A stretch of DNA of 64,000 bases from the NCBI GenBank assembly GCA_902364065.1, contig CABJCJ010000014.1, positions 1-64,000 on the forward strand. Reading direction: 5' to 3'. Origin of the DNA: Veillonellaceae bacterium SB90. GTDB taxonomy: Bacteria > Bacillota > Negativicutes > Selenomonadales > Selenomonadaceae. Below are positions 26,138 to 34,613 of this stretch, in pieces. Made by a program: the position numbers and the translations under genes. How positions within the stretch are numbered: the stretch's first letter is position 1; each line of letters begins with the position of its first letter. The notes beneath the pieces are model-generated. The model was not told where the DNA came from and searched no databases. It saw nothing but the letters and a program-made list of their open reading frames with translations.

Positions 26138-26935
26138 ATGCAGGAATTGCTCAAAGAAATGCATGCCTGGATGGATGCCTATATGAAATCGTTCCATACC
26201 GATGACGAAGAAGTGATGCAGGGAATCCGCATCAAGGAAATCCATACGGGGTACGTAACCACCCATGCCATCGCCCTGGCAAAACATCTGCACCTTTCTG
26301 CGCATGATGTTGCCCTGGCGGAAATCATGGGTCTTTTTCATGATGTGGGGCGCTTTCGCCAGTACAGCCTCTACAAGACCTTCAATGATGCCGAGTCGGA
26401 AGATCACGCGGATCTTGGGCTCAAGGTCCTGTCGGAGCTTGACTTCATGAAGAAGCTGGCCCCCGAGGATGAGGAGCTCGTGCGGTTCGCGATTTCACGC
26501 CACAATAAAAAGGAAATCGGCCCGGTGGCGGACCGGCGCCATCTTGTCTTTGCCCAGATCATCCGCGATGCCGATAAGCTCGATATTTATCGTGTCCTGT
26601 CGCCGTTCTTGACGCCGGATGGTGCGGAAAAGGCGCCGAAGTTCATCGCATCCGATGCCAGTCAGCTTGTCAGCCCGGATTTCATCGAGGATTTCAAGGC
26701 CGGACGGCAGGCGGATTACCGCAAGCTGCGCACGCATGGCGACCGCAAGCTCGTGCGTCTGCTCTGGGTCTACGACATTTACTTCAACTGGACGCTGCGG
26801 GAAATCGTCAAGCGGGGCTACATTGAACGCATCATCAGGTACCTGCCGGATCAGCCGGGCATGGAAGAGGGCGTGGCACGCCTGCGCACGTATGTGGAGA
26901 AACGATGTAAAGAAGAGGATTCAGCGGGAATCTGA
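26138..26935 (+). CDS. HD-domain metal-dependent phosphohydrolase
   Basis: Protein of 265 residues. The HD signature is seen as His36 (or His43), His68-Asp69 in LFHDVGRF, further histidines at 90 and 122, and Asp144 in RDADKLD. The ligands are spaced as in soluble HD hydrolases, which cleave phosphate mono- or diesters with divalent metals. The substrate is unknown. GGAAGGGAAGGA precedes the start. It ends 51 bases before glnS with no clear functional link. Confidence 0.8.
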   Translation: MQELLKEMHAWMDAYMKSFHTDDEEVMQGIRIKEIHTGYVTTHAIALAKHLHLSAHDVALAEIMGLFHDVGRFRQYSLYKTFNDAESEDHADLGLKVLSELDFMKKLAPEDEELVRFAISRHNKKEIGPVADRRHLVFAQIIRDADKLDIYRVLSPFLTPDGAEKAPKFIASDASQLVSPDFIEDFKAGRQADYRKLRTHGDRKLVRLLWVYDIYFNWTLREIVKRGYIERIIRYLPDQPGMEEGVARLRTYVEKRCKEEDSAGI

Positions 26936-26986
26936 GTTCCTGACTGGACGTTTGGACAGGAATAGAGAGACGAGGAGAGATATCAG

Positions 26987-28663
26987 ATGGCAGAAAAGAT
27001 CACCATGGCTTCCAACTTCATCCAGAACATGATCGAGGAAGATCTCAAGAATGGCAAGTATACGGAAGGCATCCATACGCGTTTCCCACCCGAACCGAAT
27101 GGCTATCTTCACATCGGCCATGCCAAATCCATTTGCTTGAATTTCGGTCTTGCCGAGTACAATCACGGCCTTTGCAACCTGCGTTTTGATGATACGAATC
27201 CGACGAAGGAAGATACGGAATACGTTGATTCCATCCAGGAGGATATCCGCTGGCTCGGCTTCAGCTGGGGCAACCGCAAATTCTACGCATCGGACTACTT
27301 TGACAAGCTCTATGACTTTGCGGTAACGCTCATCAAGAAGGGCCTGGCTTATGTCGACGATCTTTCGGCTGAGGAGATCAAGGCGTATCGCGGCACGCTG
27401 ACGGAGCCGGGCAAGGAGAGCCCGTACCGCAGCCGCAGCGTCGAGGAAAACCTCGATCTCTTTGCACGCATGAAGGCCGGTGAATTCGCCGACGGCGAAA
27501 AGGTCCTGCGCGCCAAGATCGACATGGCTTCGCCGAATCTCGTCATGCGCGATACGGTCATTTACCGCATTGCCCATGCGCATCATCATCGCACGGGCGA
27601 CAAGTGGTGCATCTATCCGATGTACGATTTCGCACATCCGCTCTCCGATGCCATCGAGGGCATCACGCATTCCGTCTGCACGCTGGAGTTTGAGGAGCAT
27701 CGTCCGTTCTACGACTGGCTGCTCGATTCCCTCGGCTTCGATCCAAATACGCGTCCGCGCCAGATCGAGTTTGCCCGCCTGAATCTCACGAACACGGTCA
27801 CGAGCAAGCGCAAGCTGCGCCAGCTCGTCGAAGAGGGCTATGTGCGCGGCTGGGACGATCCGCGCATGCCGACCATCTCAGGCCTGCGCCGCCGCGGCTA
27901 CACGCCGGCTTCCATCCGCAACTTCTGCAGGGAAATCGGCGTCGCCAAGGCCGACAGCATCGTCGACGTCGCAATGCTCGAGCACGAGGTCCGCGCGGAT
28001 CTCAACGAGAATGCCGACCGCGTCATGGCCGTGCTGCACCCGTTGAAGGTCGTCATCACGAACTATCCGGAAGACAAGGAAGAGTGGCTGCTGGCGGACA
28101 ACAACCCCGTGCACGGCGGCCACCGCTTCGTGCCGTTCTCCCGCACGATCTACATCGAGCAGGAAGACTTCATGGAGGAGCCGCCCAAGAAATACTTCCG
28201 CCTGAAGCCGGGTGGAGAGGTACGTCTCAAGCATGCCTACATCATCAAATGTGAGGAAGTCGTAAAGGATGAGCAGGGCAATATCACGGAGCTTCGCTGC
28301 ACGGCGGATCTTGAATCCAAGACGGGCGGCAGGACAGCCGGCCGCAAGATCAAGGGCACAATCCACTGGGTTGCTGAGAAGACGGCTCTCGACGCCGAGG
28401 TACGCCTCTACGATTACCTCATTGAAACGGATGAAAACGGCAATGTGCCGAAGGATTTCATTGCGGCACTCAACAAGGACTCGCTGCAGGTCATTGAGCA
28501 TGCTCTGGTAGAGCCTTCGGTCAAGCTCACGGCGGCGGGAACGCACTATCAGTTCCTGCGCGTCGGCTACTTCGTGGTTGATCCCGATACGACGCCGGAT
28601 CACCTCGTATTCAACCGTGTGGTCGGGCTGCGCGACAGCTGGGCAAAGGTCAGCGCCAAGTGA
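26987..28663 (+). CDS. glnS: Glutaminyl-tRNA synthetase
   Basis: Protein of 558 residues, full GlnRS length. Class I motifs: [15 protein letters not shown] with HIGH at residues 42-45, and VTSKRKL at about 271 in the place of KMSKS. The GlnRS-type segment [15 protein letters not shown] separates it from GluRS. It charges tRNA-Gln directly in the cytosol. Many Firmicutes use GatCAB instead, so a GlnRS here is a lineage clue. GAGGAGAG precedes the ATG. Confidence 0.96.
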   Translation: MAEKITMASNFIQNMIEEDLKNGKYTEGIHTRFPPEPNGYLHIGHAKSICLNFGLAEYNHGLCNLRFDDTNPTKEDTEYVDSIQEDIRWLGFSWGNRKFYASDYFDKLYDFAVTLIKKGLAYVDDLSAEEIKAYRGTLTEPGKESPYRSRSVEENLDLFARMKAGEFADGEKVLRAKIDMASPNLVMRDTVIYRIAHAHHHRTGDKWCIYPMYDFAHPLSDAIEGITHSVCTLEFEEHRPFYDWLLDSLGFDPNTRPRQIEFARLNLTNTVTSKRKLRQLVEEGYVRGWDDPRMPTISGLRRRGYTPASIRNFCREIGVAKADSIVDVAMLEHEVRADLNENADRVMAVLHPLKVVITNYPEDKEEWLLADNNPVHGGHRFVPFSRTIYIEQEDFMEEPPKKYFRLKPGGEVRLKHAYIIKCEEVVKDEQGNITELRCTADLESKTGGRTAGRKIKGTIHWVAEKTALDAEVRLYDYLIETDENGNVPKDFIAALNKDSLQVIEHALVEPSVKLTAAGTHYQFLRVGYFVVDPDTTPDHLVFNRVVGLRDSWAKVSAK

Positions 28664-28697
28664 GGTAGAGAGGATTCAGAGGAAAGAGGGGCTGAAG

Positions 28698-29003
28698 ATG
28701 ACGAAAATACCAAAGAACTTGACGGATAAGGATATGTTCAAGGATTACGTGGAGGACATGTCCATCGAAGATCATTTCGTGCGTGCGGAGCAGACGGCGA
28801 AGAAGAAGCGTCAGCAGGAGGCTGAGCAGCCGGTTCCGGCTGAACTGACCCGTGCCGGCTTTACGCCGCAGCTCACGGATGAACTGGGACGCGCGCTGCT
28901 GCAGCTCAAGATGGAGCTCTTCCGCGCCGGCGTCAAGTCGTATACGTTCAAGATCAAGCGCGATGGGGAAAGCATCGTCCTGACACCGAAGTATAAGCAG
29001 TAA
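28698..29003 (+). CDS. Small conserved-looking protein of unknown function
   Basis: Protein of 101 residues that I do not recognise. The first half is charged and helical (many Lys, Glu, Gln); the second half (about 55-100) looks like a compact alpha/beta unit ending in KIKRDGESIVLTPKYKQ. No membrane segment or signal. It lies between glnS and an ion transporter with short gaps, has a GAAAGAGGGG ribosome site, and has normal codon use for the window, so it is probably real. Confidence 0.75.
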   Translation: MTKIPKNLTDKDMFKDYVEDMSIEDHFVRAEQTAKKKRQQEAEQPVPAELTRAGFTPQLTDELGRALLQLKMELFRAGVKSYTFKIKRDGESIVLTPKYKQ

Positions 29004-29024
29004 GAGAGAAGGAAGTGGAATCCA

Positions 29025-30308
29025 TTGGTTAGCTCAACCACTCTGGCCATCACGATTTTCGTGATTGCCTATGCACTGATCATCTCGGAAAAAGTACACC
29101 GCACGATTGTGGGGATTTGCGGTGCCATGCTGATGATCCTTTGCGGCATCATCGATCAGGATACGGCCATACGCCATATTGATTTCAACACACTGGGCCT
29201 GCTCATGGGCATGATGATCATCGTGAACATCACGAGTGAGACGGGACTCTTCAATTTTCTGGCCATCTGGTCGGCAAAAAAGGTCAAGGCACGGCCAATC
29301 GCCCTGCTCATTGCCCTTTCCGCTCTGACAATGGTCTGCTCGGCCCTGCTCGACAATGTCACGACGGTGCTTCTGACCGTGCCGATCACCTTCAGCATCA
29401 CGTCACAGCTCAAGGTCGATGTCAAGCCGTATCTGATCTCGCAGATCCTGGCGTCCAATATCGGCGGCACGGCCACGCTCATTGGCGACCCGCCGAACAT
29501 CATGATCGGCAGCGCCGTCGGCCTGAACTTCATGGATTTCGTCAATAACCTGACGGGTATCTGCATCCTGATTTTCTTCGTGGTGGAGCTGGTGCTCATT
29601 GCCATTTACGGGCGCGAGCTGCGTACACAGCCGGATCTGCAGGAGCGCGTCATGCGCCTCAATGCCAAAAGCCAGATTGCCAATCCGCAGCTCCTGAAGA
29701 AATGCCTCTTTGTCATCTTCATTACGATCAGCCTGTTCGTCTGCCACGACAAACTGGGACTGCAGACGGCTACGGCGGCACTCTCGGGTGCGGGCCTGCT
29801 GCTGCTCATCACGTATACGCGCAATGAGAGCATGATCGCCAAGGTGCTTTCCAAGGTGGAATGGCTGGCTATCTTCTTCTTCGCCGGCCTTTTCATCCTG
29901 GTCGGCGCTTTGGTTGAGACGGGCGTCATCAAGATGCTGGCCGCAGAGGCCATGCAGCTGACGAGCGGCAGCGTCAATGCGACGGCCATGCTCGTGCTCT
30001 GGATGAGTGCCTTTGCTTCGGCGTTCATCGATAACATCCCGTTTGTCGCGACGCTGATCCCGCTGATCCAGGATATGGGCCAGATGGGTATCACGAATCT
30101 CGACCCGATCTGGTGGTCGCTGTCGCTCGGTGCCTGCCTCGGCGGCAATGGTACGCTGATCGGTGCAAGCGCCAACGTGGTGGTGGCTTCGATGGCTGCC
30201 CAGCGTGGCAAGCAGATTTCGTTCCTGGGCTTTATGAAAATCGCATTCCCCGTCATGATCCTGACGATCCTGATCTCGAATGTGTACGTCTGGCTGCGTT
30301 ATCTTTGA
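29025..30308 (+). CDS. ArsB/NhaD (SLC13-type) ion transporter
   Basis: Protein of 427 residues with about eleven membrane helices. The opening EKVHRTIVGICGAMLMIL, the LDNVTTVLLTVP block and the GGTATLIGDPPNIMIGSA block are hallmarks of the ArsB/NhaD/citrate transporter superfamily. The second half repeats this as DNIPFVATLIP and LGGNGTLIGASANVV. It could be a Na+/H+ antiporter or an anion carrier; sequence alone does not decide. The start is TTG at 29025 after GAAGGAAG. Confidence 0.86.
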   Translation: MVSSTTLAITIFVIAYALIISEKVHRTIVGICGAMLMILCGIIDQDTAIRHIDFNTLGLLMGMMIIVNITSETGLFNFLAIWSAKKVKARPIALLIALSALTMVCSALLDNVTTVLLTVPITFSITSQLKVDVKPYLISQILASNIGGTATLIGDPPNIMIGSAVGLNFMDFVNNLTGICILIFFVVELVLIAIYGRELRTQPDLQERVMRLNAKSQIANPQLLKKCLFVIFITISLFVCHDKLGLQTATAALSGAGLLLLITYTRNESMIAKVLSKVEWLAIFFFAGLFILVGALVETGVIKMLAAEAMQLTSGSVNATAMLVLWMSAFASAFIDNIPFVATLIPLIQDMGQMGITNLDPIWWSLSLGACLGGNGTLIGASANVVVASMAAQRGKQISFLGFMKIAFPVMILTILISNVYVWLRYL

Positions 30309-30334
30309 GCCGTCATACATGTGAATACAGATTA

Positions 30335-30365
30335 AAATCCGCTGTCATTTGGGCAGCGGATTTTT
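30335..30365 (+). terminator. Terminator after the ArsB/NhaD-like gene
   Basis: AAATCCGCTG (30335-30344) pairs with CAGCGGATTT (30354-30363), followed by T. Confidence 0.85.
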
Positions 30366-30409
30366 GCCGTGCAATGATTTGATTTCAGACAGTGAGATAT
30401 ATCAGCTTC

Positions 30410-30650
30410 GGCGTATTGCTCTTTTGCAGGGACAGAGGGCAGGGCCGGGCCGGGCAACACTTCGCGAAGTCGGGCTGCTAAATCGATTTTTTCCCTTTCA
30501 ATGTATCCTGCCAAAAGAACGAAACGCGCTTTGCTTGAACGACGCTCTTTTGACAGGGTTCTGGCAGGGAAAAAATCGATTCTTCACGCAGCGCGACAAC
30601 GCTCCGCTTTTGCCCAGCCCGGCCTGCCGGCTGTTCCTTGCGAAAATACA
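30410..30650. repeat. Large imperfect palindrome (about 240 bp), noncoding
   Basis: The two halves of this stretch are inverted copies of each other around a centre near 30532. A perfect 16-bp pair is AATCGATTTTTTCCCT (30481-30496) with its complement at 30566-30581. Inside it, CCTGCCAAAAGA (30507-30518) pairs with 30546-30557 at 11 of 12 positions. Outside it, GGCAGGGCCGGGCCGGGCAA (30438-30457) matches 30610-30628 with a gap and a mismatch, and weaker similarity continues to the ends. It fills the gap between two convergent genes. It could be a MITE, a REP-like element or a long structured RNA. ORFs read through it (up to 135 codons) have no ribosome site and follow the repeat symmetry. Confidence 0.75.
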
Positions 30651-30694
30651 AGGTGATGGTACTGCAGGATGGTTGGAGCAATTGCTTTTTTGTA

Positions 30695-30725
30695 ATAAAA
30701 AAGCTGCCGTTTGGGGCGGCAGCTT
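30695..30725 (-). terminator. Terminator of the putP-like gene
   Basis: On the minus strand a 9-bp stem (30725-30717 with 30709-30701) is followed by TTTTATT. It lies directly behind the minus-strand symporter gene. Confidence 0.9.
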
Positions 30726-30736
30726 GGAGAATCATT

Positions 30737-32215
30737 TTAGATGTTGCTGTGATTGACTTTCTCGAAAGTCTCGAGGATGGCACGGTCGGGTTCTTCCCCA
30801 CAGCGGCTGACAATCCAGATGGCAGCTGCGGAGAACAGGAAGCCCGGTACGATCTCATAGAGTCCGAAGAAGGCGAACTGCTTCCAGATGAGGACCGTGA
30901 GGCCGCCGACGACGATGCCGGCGAGCACGCCGTTGCGCGTCGTGCGCTTCCAGAAGAGGCTCATGAGCAGAGCCGGGCCGAAGGCGGCGCCGAAGCCGGC
31001 CCAGGCGTAGGAAACCATGTCGAGGATGAAGTTGTTCGGATTGAGTCCGAGGAAGATGGCGAGGCTCGCGATGACGAGGACGCTGGCGCGGGAAATCCAG
31101 ACGAGCTCGGTCTGTTCGGCATCCTTGCGCAGCCAGGTGCGATAGAAGTCCTGTGCGAAGGCCGAAGCTGCGACGAGCAGCTGCGAGGAGGCCGTGCTCA
31201 TGATGGCTGCGAGAACAGCCGAGAGGATGAGGCCCGTCGCAATTGGCGGGAAGAGTTCATTCGTCATGACGAGGAAGACCGTTTCCGAGGCCGGACCTTC
31301 AAGCGGCGTCGTGAGGTAGACGCGGCCGACCATGCCAACGGCGACGGCTGCTGCCAGGGACAGGATGACCCAGGTCATGGCGATATGCGTTGCCTGCTTG
31401 ACTTCTTTGGACGTGCGGATGGCCATGAAGCGCACGAGGATGTGCGGTTGGCCGAAGTAGCCGATACCCCAGGCCAGAAGGGAAATGAGCTCGATGAAAC
31501 CGAGCGTGGAGCCGTCGGCCTTGGTCAGAGGCTCGAGCATGGAGGCCTGCACATTCTGGATGGCACTGACGGTGGCTTCAAAGCCGCCGCACTGCATGGC
31601 GCCGCAGATCGGCACGACGAGGATGGCGAAGAACATCATGACGCCCTGGATGAAGTCGGTGCGCGAGACGGCCAGGAAGCCGCCGACGAGCGTATAGAAG
31701 ACGACGGAGCCGGCGCCGATGAAGATGGCGTATTCGTAAGGGATGCCAAAGACCGTCTCGAAGAGGCGGCCGGCCGATACGAAGCCCGAGGACGTGTAGA
31801 TGACGAAGAAAATCAGGATGAAGATGGCGGGAATGATGCGCAGCAGGCCCGATTTGTCATGATAGCGGTTCTGCAGGAATTCCGGCAGGGTCAGGGAATT
31901 GTTGGCAAGCTCCGTGTATTTGCGCAGGCGCGCTGCGACGAAATGCCAGTTGGCCCAGGTGCCGATGGCGATGCCGACGGCAATCCAGCCGGCGTTGAGG
32001 CCGGAAAGATACGCGAAGCCCGGTACGCCCATGAGCATCCAGCCGCTCATATCCGATGCTTCAGCCGAGAGCGAGGTGACCCAGGCACCGAGTTTACGGT
32101 TGCCGAGGAAGTAATCGCTCATATTGCGCGTGCGCCGGTAGTAGTAGACGCCAATCGCCATCATGAAACCAATGTACAATACAAAGGTGTTGATGATTGC
32201 AAGATCATGTGTCAA
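30737..32215 (-). CDS. putP: Sodium/proline symporter (PutP family)
   Basis: Protein of 492 residues of the sodium:solute symporter family with about thirteen helices. DYFLGNRKLGAWVTSLSAEASDMSGWMLMGVPG near the N-terminus is the PutP sodium and proline site region. It imports proline with Na+. The start is TTG at 32215: AAAGGAGG lies 7 bases before it, while the ATG at 32239 would place that site inside the coding region. It is the only gene on the minus strand between 1 and 54 kb and has its own promoter and terminator. Confidence 0.93.
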   Translation of the reverse strand: MTHDLAIINTFVLYIGFMMAIGVYYYRRTRNMSDYFLGNRKLGAWVTSLSAEASDMSGWMLMGVPGFAYLSGLNAGWIAVGIAIGTWANWHFVAARLRKYTELANNSLTLPEFLQNRYHDKSGLLRIIPAIFILIFFVIYTSSGFVSAGRLFETVFGIPYEYAIFIGAGSVVFYTLVGGFLAVSRTDFIQGVMMFFAILVVPICGAMQCGGFEATVSAIQNVQASMLEPLTKADGSTLGFIELISLLAWGIGYFGQPHILVRFMAIRTSKEVKQATHIAMTWVILSLAAAVAVGMVGRVYLTTPLEGPASETVFLVMTNELFPPIATGLILSAVLAAIMSTASSQLLVAASAFAQDFYRTWLRKDAEQTELVWISRASVLVIASLAIFLGLNPNNFILDMVSYAWAGFGAAFGPALLMSLFWKRTTRNGVLAGIVVGGLTVLIWKQFAFFGLYEIVPGFLFSAAAIWIVSRCGEEPDRAILETFEKVNHSNI

Positions 32216-32257
32216 GGTAAATCCTCCTTTTGTTATCATGTTTACATGAATAGTTCA

Positions 32258-32287
32258 ATTATAGGGGAGAAAAGAGGGAGAATGCAA
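32258..32287 (-). promoter_or_regulatory. Promoter of the putP-like gene
   Basis: On the minus strand TTGCAT (32287-32282) and TATAAT (32263-32258) are separated by 18 bp, about 45 bases before the TTG start. It diverges from the + strand promoter at 32359. Confidence 0.75.
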
Positions 32288-32358
32288 TACTTATTTATAT
32301 GGTATGCATAAAAATATGGCATAGTGAACAAAATCTATAAATTTTTTCTAAAAAAGAC

Positions 32359-32387
32359 TTGCATTTGTAAGCTCATTCCCTTATAAT
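32359..32387 (+). promoter_or_regulatory. Promoter of the FAD oxidoreductase gene
   Basis: TTGCAT at 32359-32364 and TATAAT at 32382-32387 with a 17-bp spacer. Transcription would start near 32394 and leave a leader of about 160 bases. Confidence 0.85.
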
Positions 32388-32393
32388 ACATAA

Positions 32394-32500
32394 GGTTTGA
32401 ACGCAGGAGATGGCCTTGAACGGGGCCAAAGGAGTCTGCGCTCTTTTGCTGTGCGCTGCTTCGGGCGCGGCAGATAAAGGAATGGGACTCCTTTTCTGAT
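32394..32500 (+). promoter_or_regulatory. Structured 5' leader, candidate attenuator or riboswitch of unknown class
   Basis: The leader can fold into CGCAG/CTGCG (32402-32406 with 32436-32440) enclosing a GGCC/GGCC hairpin (32412-32415 with 32424-32427). A second hairpin lies at about 32449-32472. A 9-bp stem joins AAAGGAGTC (32428-32436) with GACTCCTTT (32486-32494) and ends in TTTTCTGATT, like a weak terminator. I cannot match it to a known riboswitch class. Only the pairing is seen; regulation is inferred. Confidence 0.45.
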
Positions 32501-32554
32501 TATTGCGATTTCAATAAGGCTGAAAGGTTGAGAATGATGAATGGAGGATTTCCT

Positions 32555-33934
32555 ATGGAACGGTATGATGTGGCAGTGGTGGGCGGCGGTCCGGCCGGTG
32601 TGATGACGGCCTATGAGCTTGTGGAGAAGAAGCCGGATCTGCGCGTGCTGGTGCTTGAGAGCGGCAAGGATATCTATCACCGCGTCTGCCCGATTTCGGC
32701 AGGCAAGGTCAAGAGCTGCATCGGCTGCAAGCCGTGCAGCATCATGCGCGGCTTCGGCGGCGCCGGTGCGTTCTCCGATGGCAAATACAACTTCACGACG
32801 AAGTTCGGCGGCTGGCTCAACGAGTATCTGCCGGACGATGAAGTCATGGATCTCATTGAGTATGTTGACAAGATCAACATGAAGCATGGTGCACCCGCAC
32901 AGGTCTACTCGACGAAGGGCTCAGACATCGGCCGCCTGGCGCTGCAGCATGATCTGCACCTTCTGAGCGCCAGCGTGCGCCATCTTGGCACGGAGAACAA
33001 CCTCCGCATGCTGGAACGCACATATGAATATCTCAAGGACAAGGTGGAGTTCCGCTTTGAATGCCCGGTCGCGCATATCGAATCAGACGGGCAGGGGGAT
33101 AACCGCCTGGAACTTGAGAACGGCGAGACGATTGCAGCCGCGTATCTCGTCGTCGCACCGGGCCGTGCCGGTTCGGAATGGTTCTCGGATGAATGCGACC
33201 GCCTTGGCGTCGAGCAGGAGAACAACCGCGTCGATGTCGGCGTCCGCGTCGAAGTGCCCGATGAGGTCTGGAACGATATCACGAGCCAGGTCTACGAGGC
33301 CAAGCTCCTGTACCGCACGAAGCAGTACGGCGATTTTGTGCGCACGTTCTGCATGAACCCGCACGGCCACGTCGTCATGGAGAACACCGACGGCATCGTG
33401 ACGGTCAACGGCCACTCGTACAGCGACCCGAAGCTGCAGAGCCACAACACGAACTTTGCGCTGCTCGTCTCGAATCACTTCACGGAACCATTCAAGGCGC
33501 CGCATCAGTATGGCAAGCGCATCGCGTCGTTCTCGAACATGCTCGGCGGCGGCATCATCGTGCAGCGTTACGGCGATCTCATCAAGGGACGCCGCACGAA
33601 TGCGCACCGCATGAGCAAGAGTTTCACGAAGCCGACGCTCGCAGCGACGCCGGGCGATCTCTCGCTTGTTCTGCCGAAGCGTCATCTCGACAACATTATC
33701 GAGATGATTCAGGCGCTCAATTACGTCGCACCGGGCATGACGAATGACGATACGCTGCTCTACGGCGTCGAGGTCAAGTTCTACAGCTCCCGCGTCGTCC
33801 TCTCGAAGGAACTTGAGACGAAGCTCAAGAACGTCTTTGCCATCGGTGACGGCGCCGGCGTGACGCGCGGCCTTTCGCAGGCAGCGGCCAGCGGTGTCTA
33901 CGTGGCGCGCAGGATCCTCAGCCGCATGGCGTGA
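32555..33934 (+). CDS. FAD-dependent oxidoreductase of unknown substrate
   Basis: Protein of 459 residues. An N-terminal FAD-binding YDVAVVGGGPAGVMTAYEL, the Cys-rich CPISAGKVKSCIGCKPCSIMRGFGGAGAFSDGKYNF stretch (described by position, about residues 49-85), and a C-terminal AIGDGAGVTRGLSQAAASG closing the FAD site are seen. It belongs to the uncharacterised FAD-dependent dehydrogenase group (COG2509-like). The start at 32555 follows GGAGG by 7 bases. It is a single-gene transcript with a promoter and the structured leader upstream and a hairpin after it. Confidence 0.85.
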   Translation: MERYDVAVVGGGPAGVMTAYELVEKKPDLRVLVLESGKDIYHRVCPISAGKVKSCIGCKPCSIMRGFGGAGAFSDGKYNFTTKFGGWLNEYLPDDEVMDLIEYVDKINMKHGAPAQVYSTKGSDIGRLALQHDLHLLSASVRHLGTENNLRMLERTYEYLKDKVEFRFECPVAHIESDGQGDNRLELENGETIAAAYLVVAPGRAGSEWFSDECDRLGVEQENNRVDVGVRVEVPDEVWNDITSQVYEAKLLYRTKQYGDFVRTFCMNPHGHVVMENTDGIVTVNGHSYSDPKLQSHNTNFALLVSNHFTEPFKAPHQYGKRIASFSNMLGGGIIVQRYGDLIKGRRTNAHRMSKSFTKPTLAATPGDLSLVLPKRHLDNIIEMIQALNYVAPGMTNDDTLLYGVEVKFYSSRVVLSKELETKLKNVFAIGDGAGVTRGLSQAAASGVYVARRILSRMA

Positions 33935-33950
33935 AAATATCCGTAGAAAA

Positions 33951-33997
33951 GGGAAGGGAGACGGGCTTTTGCCCGCGCTTCTTTCCCTAAAATTTTT
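33951..33997 (+). terminator. Probable terminator after the FAD oxidoreductase gene
   Basis: CGGGC-TTTT-GCCCG (33962-33975) is flanked by the partly pairing GGGAAG and CTTTCCC, followed by TAAAATTTTT. The stem is imperfect. Confidence 0.6.
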
Positions 33998-33998
33998 G

Positions 33999-34027
33999 TT
34001 GGCAAGGCCCGTCCGTTGAGATATAAT
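33999..34027 (+). promoter_or_regulatory. Promoter of the DUF1934-argS unit
   Basis: TTGGCA at 33999-34004 and TATAAT at 34022-34027 with a 17-bp spacer. Confidence 0.82.
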
Positions 34028-34059
34028 AATATACAGTGTAATTTCAAGGAGGCAGCTGG

Positions 34060-34512
34060 ATGAGTGAGCAGAATCCGGTCGTAGTGCGGGTCAAGGGCTC
34101 CTTTCGCGATGCGGAGGGCAGGGAAGATGAAATCCTGACCGTGGCGAAGGGACGTCATTATTTTCATCGGGACAAGCATTATGTGCTTTACGATGATGAA
34201 GACCTGCAGCAGGGTACCAAAACACCGACTGTCTTGAAGATCGGGCAGGAAGCCATGACGCTTCTGCGGCACGGCAGCGTGGAACAGGAGCAGCGTTTCG
34301 AGCGCGGCACGGAGAAACGCAGCACGTACCGCACCCCGTATGGGAATATCGACCTGGCCGTGCGCACCGAGGAACTGTCCGTTCACTATGAGGACGGGGA
34401 AGCCGAGGGAATCGTGGATATCCGCTATGACCTTTTTGTCAATGGTGCCTTTCAGAGCAGCAACCGGCTGCACATCGAGGTCGAAGAAGACAGGAACAAA
34501 CAGGATAAATAA
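34060..34512 (+). CDS. DUF1934 (YwiB-like) protein
   Basis: Protein of 150 residues matching DUF1934: VVVRVKGSFRDAEG at the start, HYVLYDDED, and RTPYGNIDLAVRTEELSV in the second half. The family is predicted to form a calycin-like beta barrel; its role is unknown. It sits directly before argS, as ywiB does in Bacillus, which supports the call. AAGGAGG precedes the ATG. Confidence 0.85.
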   Translation: MSEQNPVVVRVKGSFRDAEGREDEILTVAKGRHYFHRDKHYVLYDDEDLQQGTKTPTVLKIGQEAMTLLRHGSVEQEQRFERGTEKRSTYRTPYGNIDLAVRTEELSVHYEDGEAEGIVDIRYDLFVNGAFQSSNRLHIEVEEDRNKQDK

Positions 34513-34613
34513 AGGAAACATTTAGGATAGATAGAATGGATTCGATTCCAGCTTGCCAGTTACTGGGATCGATGGTACGAAATCTGGCAAACGTCGGATA
34601 GGAGGAAAATTTC

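Noticed and set aside
30349..30858. ORFs on both strands through the palindrome (135 and 126 codons)
   Set aside because: They follow the symmetry of the repeat, have no ribosome site and show no domain.
30638..32311. Long + strand ORF (557 codons) opposite the putP-like gene
   Set aside because: The minus strand encodes a clear PutP; the + frame is highly acidic nonsense typical of an antisense shadow.
32402..32440. Fluoride riboswitch resemblance (GGAGATGG)
   Set aside because: Only the first block matches; the CC-rich closing strand, the AAC segment and the TGATG block are missing.
34513..34613. T-box leader before argS
   Set aside because: The gap is only 101 bases and has no TGGNACCGCG antiterminator motif or specifier hairpin.
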